Assembly: GCA_028066595.1 (NCBI GenBank)
Contig: JALCBJ010000028.1
Span: 1 to 64,000 of the forward strand
From: Thermoanaerobaculia bacterium
GTDB taxonomy: Bacteria > Acidobacteriota > Thermoanaerobaculia > Multivoradales > J023
Direction of reading: 5' to 3'
DNA length: 64,000 bases
Below, piece after piece: positions 18,883-27,716 of the stretch (positions within the stretch are counted from its first letter, which is position 1; each line of letters starts with the position of its first letter). The notes under the pieces are model-generated. The model saw only the letters and a program-made list of their open reading frames with translations, was not told where the DNA came from and ran no database searches. Made by a program: the position numbers and the translations under genes.

Positions 18883-18939
18883 GAGAGTCCCCCGGGCTAC
18901 CATGATCACGAACCACGATGACGGGCGGCGAGAAATTCC

Positions 18940-20616
18940 ATGAACCGACCTACGTCTAGTTGCCTTTCGTTCGTCTGCGGGCTGGCACTTCTGTGCAGCC
19001 TGGCGGGGTTCACGACGCCATCGGCGGCCGAGTCCGAGCCCGTCGCGGAGGCTCCTGTCGCGCCTGAACCTCTACCCGATCCGGATCTCACGGGTATGGA
19101 GCCGGCGGTGCAAGAGCTGTTGACCGGCGAACGCCAGTCCCTACAACGCTTGACGGAGCGCGACGACGCGGACCGGCTGCTGCTGGCCGACGCTTGGGGC
19201 GAGATGGGCTTCGTCTACCACGCCCATGGACTGCTCGATTCGGCAGCCTCGTGCTACCGCAACGCGGAGTCTCTAGCGCCCGCGGACTTCCGCTGGCCTC
19301 ACAGCCTCGGCGCTCTCGAAAGGGAGCGTAGCCGATTGGAGGAGGCGCGCGAAGCACTGGACCGCACCCTCACGCTGGTTCCGAACGATCTGCCAGCGAT
19401 CCTCTACCTCGGTGACGTGCAGCTCTCCCTAGGAGACATCGAAGCCGCTGCGGAAGCATCACGGAAAGCGCTTCAGATCAGTGACTCGAGCCCTGCGGTG
19501 TTGAATCTCGCCGGCCGCGTTGCGATGCATCAAGGCAGACCCGCGGACGCAGTGAAACACTTCGATTTCGCCATGAGGCAGGTGCCCGGGGCCGACCGGC
19601 TGCAATACGAGCTCGGCATGGCCTATCGAGCTCTCGGTGACCTAGACAAGGCCCGGGAACATCTGGCGAAGGCCGGAAAGATCGGTGTCAAGCCACCCGA
19701 CAGGCTGCTCGACATGATCGACTCCCAAAAAACCGGCGAACGGCTGCTGCTACTGGAGGGACGCCGCGCCTTCAACGCGGGCGACTATGCCGCCGCGGCC
19801 GAGGCGTTTCAGACAGCTGTGGATGCCGAGCCGGAAAGCCTCCGAGCTCGCGTCAACCTCGCGTCGGCACTTGCGTACAGCGGTTCGGCAGTGGAGGCCG
19901 CCGACGAGCTCATCTACGTCCTCGAGCGCGATCCAGAGCACCACTCCGCTCTTTACAACCTGGGAGCGATCCATCGATCTGCGGGGAACCACGACAAGGC
20001 CATCGCACTGCTGTCGTCGGCGCTGAAGCAAGACGAAGAGGATGACGGCGTCCGCTACGAGCTCGGATTGGCATACCGCGGAGCGGGAGATCTGGATGCC
20101 GCGGCGAAACATCTCGAGCGAGTCGCCGACGGCCGGGCTCTCGACGCACCCGCACAGCACACCTACGGCGACACCCTGGCGCGGCTCGGAAGGTACCAGG
20201 AAGCATTCGAAGTGCTCCGCGATGCCTATCAGCTCCAGCCCGAGGACGGGCTGCTGGCCCACGGCCTGGCGCGGCTCCTGGCCGCCTGTCCCGATCCTTC
20301 GATTCGCAACGGACCCGTCGCCGTGGACCTCGCCACCCGAGTCGTCGAGGCCTCACCTTCGATCGGGCACCTCGAGACACTGGCACTGGCACTGGCGGAA
20401 TCCGGACGGTGCGCCGAGGCCGCCGAGGTCCAGCGTCAGATCGTTGCAATGCCTGGGATGAAGCCCGCCGGCATCGCGAAGTACTCCGTCGTCGCCCAGC
20501 GCTACGCCGAGGGACCGCCCTGCCGTCCTGAGGTGGATCCGTCCTTGGCGGCTGCTGCCGAACCAGACACCGAAGACGAAACCCAAGAATCTGCCGAGGG
20601 GAATGGAGACCGATGA
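18940..20616 (+). CDS. exported TPR-repeat protein
   Basis: A 558-aa protein with a signal peptide (about 1-30, SFVCGLALLCSLAGFTTPSAA) and an almost unbroken set of TPR units from about 60 to 500, for example GEMGFVYHAHGLLDSAASC, HSALYNLGAIHRSAGNHDKA and LQYELGMAYRALGDLDKA. The last 50 residues are Glu/Asp-rich and unstructured. TPR arrays mediate protein contacts; in this neighbourhood the likely partner is the preceding FG-GAP/ASPIC protein, a pairing seen often in such genomes (inference). The stop overlaps the HD-domain gene (ATGA). Confidence 0.83.
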   Translation: MNRPTSSCLSFVCGLALLCSLAGFTTPSAAESEPVAEAPVAPEPLPDPDLTGMEPAVQELLTGERQSLQRLTERDDADRLLLADAWGEMGFVYHAHGLLDSAASCYRNAESLAPADFRWPHSLGALERERSRLEEAREALDRTLTLVPNDLPAILYLGDVQLSLGDIEAAAEASRKALQISDSSPAVLNLAGRVAMHQGRPADAVKHFDFAMRQVPGADRLQYELGMAYRALGDLDKAREHLAKAGKIGVKPPDRLLDMIDSQKTGERLLLLEGRRAFNAGDYAAAAEAFQTAVDAEPESLRARVNLASALAYSGSAVEAADELIYVLERDPEHHSALYNLGAIHRSAGNHDKAIALLSSALKQDEEDDGVRYELGLAYRGAGDLDAAAKHLERVADGRALDAPAQHTYGDTLARLGRYQEAFEVLRDAYQLQPEDGLLAHGLARLLAACPDPSIRNGPVAVDLATRVVEASPSIGHLETLALALAESGRCAEAAEVQRQIVAMPGMKPAGIAKYSVVAQRYAEGPPCRPEVDPSLAAAAEPDTEDETQESAEGNGDR

Positions 20617-21212
20617 TCGACCGGGAAACCGCTTGGGGCATTCTCACGGAGCACGTTCAGGACCGAGGCCTTCGACGCCACATGTTGGCCACCGAGGCCG
20701 CGATGCGGTTCTACGCTGATCGACTCGACGGGGACCCGGAGCGCTGGGGACTCGCAGGCCTTCTCCACGATTTCGATTGGGAGATTCACCCGACCTCTGA
20801 GCAGCACCCGATGGACGGCGCCCCGATCCTGCGTGAACGAGGCGTGCCGAAAGACGTGGTGCAAGCGATTCTCGCCCACAATCCCGAGGGGTCCGGTGTC
20901 GACGCGGAGCAGCCCATGGACTGGGCACTGCGGGCATGCGACGAGATCACGGGATTGATCATCGCCGCGACGCTCGTACGGCCGGCCAAGGACGTCCGCC
21001 AGCTCAAGGTCAAGTCTGTGAAGCGCAACTGGAAAGACAAGCTCTTCTGCGCCGCCGTGTCGCGCGACGAGGTCCGTGAAATGACAGAAGACTTCTCACG
21101 GGAGTGCTGGGATGGCGGGCTCGAGCTCTGGCAGCACGTCGGCAACGTGCTGGAGGCCATGAAAGGTGCCGCAGAGAGCCTCGACCTCGACGGCCGCTTG
21201 GTCCAGAGCTGA
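20613..21212 (+). CDS. HD-domain metal-dependent phosphohydrolase-like protein
   Basis: A 199-aa protein. The HD signature is complete: HMLATE (first His, residue 23), GLLHDFDWE (HD pair), HPMDGAPIL and AILAHNPEG. This matches the stand-alone HDIG-type hydrolases that act on nucleotides or phosphates. The C-terminal 80 residues are helical and conserved in appearance but without motif. It overlaps the TPR gene by 4 bases and precedes dihydrofolate reductase by 24. A nucleotide-pool role would fit the latter, but the substrate cannot be read from sequence. Confidence 0.8.
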   Translation: MIDRETAWGILTEHVQDRGLRRHMLATEAAMRFYADRLDGDPERWGLAGLLHDFDWEIHPTSEQHPMDGAPILRERGVPKDVVQAILAHNPEGSGVDAEQPMDWALRACDEITGLIIAATLVRPAKDVRQLKVKSVKRNWKDKLFCAAVSRDEVREMTEDFSRECWDGGLELWQHVGNVLEAMKGAAESLDLDGRLVQS

Positions 21213-21236
21213 CAGCGGGTTCGAGAGGGGCAGCCG

Positions 21237-21716
21237 GTGGAGCTGATCGTGATCGCTGCCGTCGGCTGTGGGAATCGGGTGATCGGTCGAGACGGTGGTC
21301 TACCTTGGAACATTCCGGACGAATACCAACAGTTCCTCGAGCACATCCGCGGTCACACGGTGATCATGGGTCGCATCTCTTGGGAAATCTTCGGCGAGGA
21401 TCTCACTTCGGCTCGCCACATCGTCCTGACGCGAAATCCTCGCAAGGTGAGAAACGCCATCACGGTACCGAGCTTCGAACAGGCGTTGGAACGAGCCGAG
21501 GCCATAGGTAGCCGCCGTACCTTCGTCGCCGGAGGCGCCAGCGTGTACGAAGAGGCCCTGTCAGAGGCCGACGCGCTCTACCTCAGCTACGTCAAGGGCG
21601 AATACTCGGGCGACACGTTTTTCCCCGACTTCGACCCGGCCGATTGGTCGGTCGAATGGACTCGGGAACACCCCGCCTTCGAGTTCGTCGCCTACGGTCG
21701 ACGCGCCGTCGCCTAG
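21237..21716 (+). CDS. folA: dihydrofolate reductase
   Basis: A 159-aa enzyme of normal length, reducing dihydrofolate to tetrahydrofolate with NADPH. Visible motifs: IAAVGCGNRVIGRDGGLPWNIP (split over residues 6-27), GHTVIMGRISWEIF, HIVLTRNP, and FVAGGASVYEEAL near the NADPH phosphate. The catalytic acid position after LPWNIP reads D28-E29, so the residue aligned with E. coli Asp27 is Glu29, as in vertebrate enzymes. The start is GTG 21237, well supported by GAGAGGGG about 6 bases upstream. It ends 12 bases from the convergent lipoprotein gene. No thymidylate synthase gene lies in the window. Confidence 0.9.
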   Translation: MELIVIAAVGCGNRVIGRDGGLPWNIPDEYQQFLEHIRGHTVIMGRISWEIFGEDLTSARHIVLTRNPRKVRNAITVPSFEQALERAEAIGSRRTFVAGGASVYEEALSEADALYLSYVKGEYSGDTFFPDFDPADWSVEWTREHPAFEFVAYGRRAVA

Positions 21717-21728
21717 CAGCTAAACCTG

Positions 21729-23159
21729 TTACGGCGAAGAGGCGAGCTCGAGAGACATGATCTTGGGTGGCTCCAGCTGTGCCACGTCCGGCTCTCCTCC
21801 GTCCGGAAACAGCGCCCATTGACTCGCGGCGACGTAGACGAACCTCGACAAGGTTCCGTCCCGGACCACGGTGCCGAGCGTGGGTTCGCGCCACTCCGGC
21901 AAGGCTCGTGCGGCGACCGACCAGCTCGTCACCCGACGACGATCGGCGTCGAGCTGCAGGCGGAGGATACGGTGGGGCGGATAGCGACCGTTCTGGATCG
22001 CCACCAGCTCGCCATCACCGAAGGCAACCAGCCCGTCGAGGGCCTGCAGCCAGAGATCCGCCGACGGCTCGACGAACCAGCTCTCCCCTGTGGCGAGATC
22101 GAGCGCCACGAGGCCGAGGCTGTAGTCAGCGACGACGAGGATCGAATCACCGTCGAGCAGAGCGATGCCCTGGGGACTGTTGAGCAGCATCGACTCGCCG
22201 ACCCGCTCCAGGCCTCCACTACCCGGCACGAGTCGATAAATACCACCGGGCGGTCTGAGGTCCGTGGTGTATACCGTACCGTCCTGGGCGACCACGAGAT
22301 CATTGAGCTGGCGGCCGGCTGGCGGAGCATCCGCCGAAGGTTCGCTGGCGGCAGAGGCGGCCGGCGGTAGCTCATAGCGACCGACGATCTCCGCCTTCTC
22401 GAGATCCAATTCCAGCAGGGCCGTCTGCATCCCCGCTTCGGCGTCGAACCCTCGCATCTGAGGCATCGCTGCGGTTGCCGCCCAGAGCCTGCGCCGCTCC
22501 CCATCGACCGCCAGGCCGAATACGCCCCAGAGATCCTCACGGTCGGCGAGCCAGTCCGAGATCGTGCCATCCGGCCCGATCTGCACGATCTTGCGCCCAT
22601 GGACCGCTGACACATACCAGGTGTCCCTCTGCGCATCGTAGGCGATACCCTCTGTGAGCAGGTCGTTCTCGGTCAGGGTGAAGAGCACGTCCGACGCGCC
22701 TTCGGGTGTGCGGTATTGATCGAGCTTGGCGAGCAGATCAGACCATCTGGGGTCGGCGTGTAGCGGTTGCAAGGGAGCGAAGACGTCGACCGGAGGGCGG
22801 ACGCCGAGCCCGCTCACCTGCTCCAAGTGCCCGAAGGCGCCATCGAGATCACCCTGGCGCAGACGCACCGATGCCAGGAGCAGCCATCCGTCGATCATCG
22901 TCGGTGCCAGAGAGGTCGCCTGTCGCAAGGCCGCCTCGGCCTGCGCGGCGTCCTCGATCTGCATGGACTGCACCGCGAGGGTGCGGGCCATCGCCGGGTC
23001 GTAGCCCTGACGGCTTTCGGACTGCTCCGGCTGCGCCGTCGGTGACGATGTTTGGGGCGCGGGATCGCTACAAGCCGCGACGACCAGCATCGCGACGAGG
23101 ATCAGGGAAAGGTGATACGACTGGAGGAATCTGGGCACCGACGATTGATTCTTCAGCAT
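21729..23159 (-). CDS. lipoprotein with TPR segment and SMP-30/NHL-like beta-propeller
   Basis: A 476-aa protein starting at ATG 23159: hydrophobic LSLILVAMLVVAAC with the lipidated Cys at residue 30. A short TPR part (about 50-140, with AEAALRQATSLAPTMIDGWLLLASVRLRQGD in pieces) and a linker ending LHADPRWSDLLAKLDQYR follow. Residues about 160-476 form a six-bladed-type propeller: TEGIAYDAQRDTWYVSAVHG, GLAVDGERRRLWAAT, LNDLVVAQDGTVYTTDLRPPGG, GIALLDGDSILVVADYSLGL. This resembles SMP-30/gluconolactonase-like repeat proteins. The same TPR-linker-propeller plan occurs in the lipoprotein at 7543-9303. Role unknown; likely ligand binding at the envelope. Confidence 0.8.
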   Translation of the reverse strand: MLKNQSSVPRFLQSYHLSLILVAMLVVAACSDPAPQTSSPTAQPEQSESRQGYDPAMARTLAVQSMQIEDAAQAEAALRQATSLAPTMIDGWLLLASVRLRQGDLDGAFGHLEQVSGLGVRPPVDVFAPLQPLHADPRWSDLLAKLDQYRTPEGASDVLFTLTENDLLTEGIAYDAQRDTWYVSAVHGRKIVQIGPDGTISDWLADREDLWGVFGLAVDGERRRLWAATAAMPQMRGFDAEAGMQTALLELDLEKAEIVGRYELPPAASAASEPSADAPPAGRQLNDLVVAQDGTVYTTDLRPPGGIYRLVPGSGGLERVGESMLLNSPQGIALLDGDSILVVADYSLGLVALDLATGESWFVEPSADLWLQALDGLVAFGDGELVAIQNGRYPPHRILRLQLDADRRRVTSWSVAARALPEWREPTLGTVVRDGTLSRFVYVAASQWALFPDGGEPDVAQLEPPKIMSLELASSP

Positions 23160-23250
23160 AGTGATCGATTGGAGTTTGATCCAGAGGAGGTAATAGGGGT
23201 GGGACACGGGGACGGAGTTTACCGCCTGCTGGGCTCTGCCGCACGGCGCA

Positions 23251-23276
23251 GCCACCAGAGACCGCGAGTTGGTGGC
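23251..23276 (-). terminator. 7-bp stem, 12-nt loop between GNAT and lipoprotein genes
   Basis: GCCACCA (23251-23257) pairs with TGGTGGC (23270-23276). It sits about 45 bases downstream of the GNAT stop, in the 159-base spacer before the lipoprotein start. No T-run follows on the minus strand, so termination activity is uncertain. Confidence 0.3.
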
Positions 23277-23318
23277 CGCTCGCGAGGCTGCCGTAGTCCT
23301 CGGACGTCCTGTCGATGT

Positions 23319-23807
23319 TCAGGACCCGCGCGGCGTCCATTCCAACAGCCAGTAGACACCTTGCTCCTCGAGTTTCTCGAACCCGAGGCGTTGGTAGAGC
23401 CGCATCGCTGGGTTGTTGTGCTCGACGTGAATGCGCACCCTCAGGCCTTTGGACTCGCCCTCCGCCAGGACTTCCGCCATCAGCTCGCCACCCAATCCCC
23501 GGCCCCGATACTCGGGAAGGAGAGCGATGTCGATCAGTCGGATCTCATCATCGCGTCGGTCGACGTAGAGGCGACCGATGGCCTTCCCCTCCAGCTCGAC
23601 TACATCGAAGCTCGCTTCGGGAAACTGGGCTGCGTAGTAGGTCGATTGCGCCCGGAACTGCTGCTCCAGGAAAACGTCTTTCTCTTGTTCGGACCAGTGG
23701 GGTAGCAGCGCCATCTCGGATTGGCGCGTCGAAGTGTAGAGCCGGCGCAGAAACGGCCGGTCGGCTTCAATTTCGGGACGTAGACGGGTTCGTCGGCTGA
23801 ACATCAT
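23319..23807 (-). CDS. GNAT-family N-acetyltransferase
   Basis: A 162-aa protein from ATG 23807 (a second ATG follows immediately). It opens with RLRPEIEADRPFLRRLYTSTR and has the acetyl-CoA binding motif A, LLPEYRGRGLGGELMAEVL, then motif B-like HVEHNNPAMRLYQRLGFEKL. This is a complete GNAT fold, which transfers an acetyl group from acetyl-CoA to an amine. The substrate is not predictable. Its start lies inside the end of the C25 peptidase gene (41-base overlap), so the two are likely co-translated. In-frame sequence further upstream is antisense-like noise. Confidence 0.87.
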   Translation of the reverse strand: MMFSRRTRLRPEIEADRPFLRRLYTSTRQSEMALLPHWSEQEKDVFLEQQFRAQSTYYAAQFPEASFDVVELEGKAIGRLYVDRRDDEIRLIDIALLPEYRGRGLGGELMAEVLAEGESKGLRVRIHVEHNNPAMRLYQRLGFEKLEEQGVYWLLEWTPRGS

Positions 23808-26253
23808 AGTCAGGAGCCGGATCCATGCCGGATACCCCGGCCACCGGCAGGGCAGGGTCCCCCAGCAGGTTGTAGGTGTTGATGAAGAGATGATGGCGCA
23901 CCTCTCCTTTGGCGGCGAGCAACGCCTCGCCGACCGTTGCACCGGGAGCGGTGAGGTGACGCAAGATCGCCCCTCCCCAGGAAGCACGCGGACCGTTGCG
24001 CCACGAAGCCGCGATGACGGCCACGGCGCCGCGGTCTGGAAGTCGCAGGAACTTCTCGCCGATCGAATCGGCCGTAGGATGATCGAAAGGCGCCGAGTAG
24101 CAGGTCATGCTGAGAACGACGGGCAGGTGCGGGCTGGGTGTCAGGCGTTCCAGATCATCGAGGGTCAGCAGATCGTGTCGGTTTTCCAGATCCGGCGGCC
24201 CTGTGCGCCAGATGTAGCGACCACCGTGGCCATAAAAATGCACCGCCAGGGCTCCCTCGTCGAGGGTCTCGAGCAGACGCGCTGTATGTCGCTCGTTGGA
24301 AGGCTCCGACGAGTCCGTGTAGATCTCGACGGCTCGCAGTCCGCGTGCCTCCACGGATCTCGCCACTTTCTCGCTGCGCGCTCGAAACGCCGGCTCTTCG
24401 GTGGTGATGAAGATCGCGCGCCGACTCCATGGACCTGGCTTTGCTTCTTCCATATAGCGTCGCGTCTTGCGAACGATCGCCGCCACCTCTCGGGGCTCGG
24501 TCACAGGCAACCGCCCGATGGCCATCGAGGCCCTACCCCGTGGGTCGTCGGTAGCGGTGACGAATGCGTGATCGCTGGCCGCCGCTCCTTGGTTGGTGCG
24601 ATAGGACAAGGTGGGCACCAGATTACGCGATCTCTGCGATTCGTACGGCGTGCTCCGATTCTTGGTGAACCGCGCGATTTCCCAGGATCGCGCGGTCCAG
24701 TCGGCGTAGTTGGCGTCGACTGCCTCCTCGTTGGCCACATCCCAGCTAGCGTCGCCTACAAGCAATGCGAAACGGGGCGCCGGCGGCGACCAGTGGTCCC
24801 GCGCATGGGCGAGAAAGCTGCGAATCGCCTGGGGATCTCGCAGGCCGTGGCTGAATTCGTCGAATACGTCCTCCACGTCGACGACGCGCACGCTCAAGCC
24901 GCGATTCCGATGAAGCGCCGCCAGCTCTTCGGTCGAGGTCAGCAGGTCACGATGGGCGATCATCACGTAGTCGGTTTGGCGAGCGTCGTCCTGCAGATCC
25001 GATGGCCGATCGACGACGATCGAAGGCGGCGCCACGAGCTCGGTCGCGGCCACTACCGAGGGCTCGGACGGCGGTGGTTTGAACGACACGACATCGCGCG
25101 CAGACAACCGCCAGCCGGAGACGCCATAGACTCGAATCGCTCGCCCTGTGTCGGCGCGCACGGTAACGGCATCGCTGCCTTCGACCAGCCGCCAGTGTGC
25201 TTGTGGGTCAGCGAGGTGACCCGTGCTCGGGGCGATGACTTCGATCCAGTTGAGCAGCATCACATCGATCAGCTGCTCGCCATCGGCCTGACTTCGCCTG
25301 GGGGAAGAGAGCTCGAGTACGTTGGGTCCGTCGACGAACAACGTCGCTGATAGATCCGGAACGGTCACCTCATGGGGCTCCGAGCCGTCCCAGCCGGCCT
25401 CGGCCACGACCTCGCCGTTGAGCACCAGATCTACTCGATGATCCGGCAGCGCTGCGTCGCCCTTGAACATCGGAGAAGACCAACCCCTCAGCTGCACCCG
25501 TAGCTCTACCGACCCGCCGGCTCGCCGATCCAAATCGGGCAAAAAGAGCTCGTGGGAAACCGGCGGATATCCGCCGATGATTCGGGTCCAATACCAGAGC
25601 TCGTCTCGTTTGCGACGATCGGCACGGTCCACCGGAAGGCGGATTCGCAGGACATCCTTCTCGACGTGTTCCGCCCTGACCAGGCGGGAGCTCACATCTC
25701 GATCCGCGACCGCCGTGGGCGCCAGCTCGAACATCCGCCCCTTATCGCGCTGCGCCACGACGTCGGGCGCTGCCTCCTCCCGTCCGGTGGCCTCATGGCT
25801 CAGCTTCAGGCGGTAGACGTTGAAACGGATTTCCTCGCGGCGGTACGAGACGTCGCCCGCCAGATGCTGCCCGAGGAACTCCAGATGATCGCCTGGGCCG
25901 AACTGCCCATCCCCACCATCTTCCAGCCACACGGCTTCGGGCTGACCCAAATGGCTCATCGCGACCCCTCGGGACGGCACGGGTTTCAGTCCGGGAGAAA
26001 GGGCGGCCAATTCGTCGAATCCCACACGATACGCCGCCGATTCGTCGACGTAAATCTTGAAGGCCACGATCGCGGTGTCTCGCCCCGCCCCCGCATGTCG
26101 CCCCTCTGGCTCGGCAGTCGCCACGGCCGTTGCGCCCGTGGCAACCAGAGCCCCCATGACGCTGCAGCGCAGAACGAGACCCAGGCGTCCCGAGCCACTT
26201 CGCACTAGTGACCGGTGGTCGTCGGCTACGACAGCAAGGCTCTCCTCGCTCAC
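23767..26253 (-). CDS. gingipain-type cysteine peptidase, family C25
   Basis: An 828-aa exported protein. The GTG at 26253 overlaps the preceding methyltransferase stop (GTGA), so I prefer it to a GTG eight codons earlier. A signal-like stretch (about 20-45, LGLVLRCSVMGALVATGATAVATA) precedes a beta-rich pro- or jelly-roll region (about 60-440). The C25 catalytic domain (about 445-810) has the FALLVGDASWD strand, the catalytic His in HFYGHGG (H676) and the catalytic Cys in SMTCYSAPFD (C718), followed by NTYNLLGDPALPV. In Bacteroidetes and others C25 peptidases are secreted and sometimes part of sorting systems; no C-terminal sorting domain is obvious here. Confidence 0.85.
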   Translation of the reverse strand: MSEESLAVVADDHRSLVRSGSGRLGLVLRCSVMGALVATGATAVATAEPEGRHAGAGRDTAIVAFKIYVDESAAYRVGFDELAALSPGLKPVPSRGVAMSHLGQPEAVWLEDGGDGQFGPGDHLEFLGQHLAGDVSYRREEIRFNVYRLKLSHEATGREEAAPDVVAQRDKGRMFELAPTAVADRDVSSRLVRAEHVEKDVLRIRLPVDRADRRKRDELWYWTRIIGGYPPVSHELFLPDLDRRAGGSVELRVQLRGWSSPMFKGDAALPDHRVDLVLNGEVVAEAGWDGSEPHEVTVPDLSATLFVDGPNVLELSSPRRSQADGEQLIDVMLLNWIEVIAPSTGHLADPQAHWRLVEGSDAVTVRADTGRAIRVYGVSGWRLSARDVVSFKPPPSEPSVVAATELVAPPSIVVDRPSDLQDDARQTDYVMIAHRDLLTSTEELAALHRNRGLSVRVVDVEDVFDEFSHGLRDPQAIRSFLAHARDHWSPPAPRFALLVGDASWDVANEEAVDANYADWTARSWEIARFTKNRSTPYESQRSRNLVPTLSYRTNQGAAASDHAFVTATDDPRGRASMAIGRLPVTEPREVAAIVRKTRRYMEEAKPGPWSRRAIFITTEEPAFRARSEKVARSVEARGLRAVEIYTDSSEPSNERHTARLLETLDEGALAVHFYGHGGRYIWRTGPPDLENRHDLLTLDDLERLTPSPHLPVVLSMTCYSAPFDHPTADSIGEKFLRLPDRGAVAVIAASWRNGPRASWGGAILRHLTAPGATVGEALLAAKGEVRHHLFINTYNLLGDPALPVAGVSGMDPAPDYDVQPTNPSTSRN

Positions 26254-27104
26254 GTTTCGTCGACCCGCTCGATCCACAGGCTACCCCCACCCAAAACTCG
26301 CCCATCGGCAAGGGCTTCCGCCACCAGATCCGGGAACCGATGCGCGGCATAGGAACAACCGAAGACGACGCGGAAGGCTCGGGAGTACATCAACAGAGCG
26401 CGCACCATGTACTGCTCGTTCCAACTCCGATTTTCCTCCAATACCCATGACGCTGGGTAGTCGTGGGGCAGGAAAATGTCGTGGACATGGATCTTCACAC
26501 CCGGTGCCAGGCGCGGCAGGATCTCGAAAATCAGGAAGTTCACATCGCTGCCTGTCTTCGCCACGTGCGAGGAGTCGATGAACAATACGTCGCCGCTCTC
26601 GAGGCGTTCGAAGACTTTCGTAGGCACATCCTCGACGCGCTCTTCCAGCAGCTCGCCTCCGTCGAGGCCACGTTGCAAGAACGTCGGTGGATACGGTTCG
26701 ATCGTGGTGATTGCCAACGATCCGGAAAGGAATCGCTGGTTGACGTCGGCGATCAAGAGCGAGGAATATCCGCCACCCACTTCGATCAGGCGCCGAGGCT
26801 GCCAGTGCCGCAACAGAACAAAGAGGGCCCGCGAGTCGAGCCAGCCGAACGCAGAGTTGCCGCTGAAGAATCCGGTCGTTTCTCCGTCGCCTGCTGGGGC
26901 CTCGTCGGGATAGTCGTAGTCTCCGATGAACCGGGGAAAGATCTCGGTCAGGACGCGACGGTGGCTCGTCTCGCCGAAGTCGATGCCATGGACCGTAGGC
27001 GACTCGGGCCAGATCCGGTGCCGACGCCTCTCCACATCCGCCGGATTCACGACAGGAGAATAGAAGTGGCCTGCTGGGAACGCAGACTCGGTTTCAGTCG
27101 GCAC
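26250..27104 (-). CDS. class I SAM-dependent methyltransferase (Methyltransf_24-like)
   Basis: A 284-aa protein if started at GTG 27104. The frame stays open upstream to 27269, but only from about 27104 does the sequence look like the family (FPAGHFYSP). SAM-site motif I is LIEVGGGYSSLLIADV; ITTIEPYPP is motif II; DVLFIDSSHVAKTGSDVNF and IHVHDIFLPHDYP complete the fold. Such enzymes often sit in glycan or natural-product loci and modify sugars. The start is uncertain because no clear ribosome site precedes it. It is translationally coupled to the C25 peptidase gene. Confidence 0.8.
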   Translation of the reverse strand: MPTETESAFPAGHFYSPVVNPADVERRRHRIWPESPTVHGIDFGETSHRRVLTEIFPRFIGDYDYPDEAPAGDGETTGFFSGNSAFGWLDSRALFVLLRHWQPRRLIEVGGGYSSLLIADVNQRFLSGSLAITTIEPYPPTFLQRGLDGGELLEERVEDVPTKVFERLESGDVLFIDSSHVAKTGSDVNFLIFEILPRLAPGVKIHVHDIFLPHDYPASWVLEENRSWNEQYMVRALLMYSRAFRVVFGCSYAAHRFPDLVAEALADGRVLGGGSLWIERVDET

Positions 27105-27336
27105 TTCGTCACCCAAGAATCTCGTCTCCGATACCGAGTGAGGGTTCTGCCAGCCACCGCGCTTCGAATCCCGGACAGCCGCCACGGGTGATCGAAACGA
27201 GTTGATGCCAGCACTCTCTTGTTCGCTGATTCTACGAGGAATTGGACATGTCGTCGCCCTCAGGCCCACGGTCTCCCGGTTGTGGCGAGAATCTGGTGAC
27301 GAGGCGAGCTAGAGAGACGCGGCGGCAGACTGCTTT

Positions 27337-27681
27337 GTGCGCACGCTATCCGGTGCGGACACCTCGTCGGCAGAGACTCCGTCGCGGCCGACGAATGGGC
27401 GTTCCGGTATCGCGTTCAGAGCTGAGCCCAATCCGATTCGCGTTTGCGATGGGTCTCGATTCGGCCGGACCACGATCACCTGGCACGCCCACGACCCCGT
27501 CGACGTTCGCGTCGGTGACATCAAGGGCAAGCTCTTCGCCCGCGGTCTTGCGCGGGGCCGCGCTGATACGGGACTGTGGGTCACCGACGGGATGCAGTTT
27601 CTCTTGATCGACGCTGTTTCCGGCGAATTGCTGGATCTGACCGTCGTACGCCTGACCGCCGAAGGCTGCGACCTCGACTGA
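27337..27681 (+). CDS. small stand-alone beta domain shared with the nearby sulfatase C-terminus
   Basis: A 114-aa protein from GTG 27337 without signal peptide. Residues about 30-112 (AEPNPIRVCDGSRFGRTTITW, GKLFARGLARG, TGLWVTDGMQFLLIDAVSG) match the last 85 residues of the sulfatase-like protein at 32507-34264 (AEPNPVPICDGSGLGVTTLRW, GKLFVHGG, TGKWVRDGMRFVLVDRDSG). I recognise this as a small repeat-type beta domain that is often appended to glycosyltransferases, methyltransferases and sulfatases; its function is not known to me. It may be a true small gene or the surviving end of a larger one. It precedes the sulfotransferase fusion by 35 bases. Confidence 0.6.
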   Translation: MRTLSGADTSSAETPSRPTNGRSGIAFRAEPNPIRVCDGSRFGRTTITWHAHDPVDVRVGDIKGKLFARGLARGRADTGLWVTDGMQFLLIDAVSGELLDLTVVRLTAEGCDLD

Positions 27682-27716
27682 GACCACCCGCACACCGCGT
27701 GCTAGGGTCTCACGCC

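Noticed and set aside
23890-25350. Plus-strand open frame (486 codons) inside the C25 peptidase gene
   Set aside because: No recognisable motif, and the opposite strand carries clear catalytic motifs throughout.
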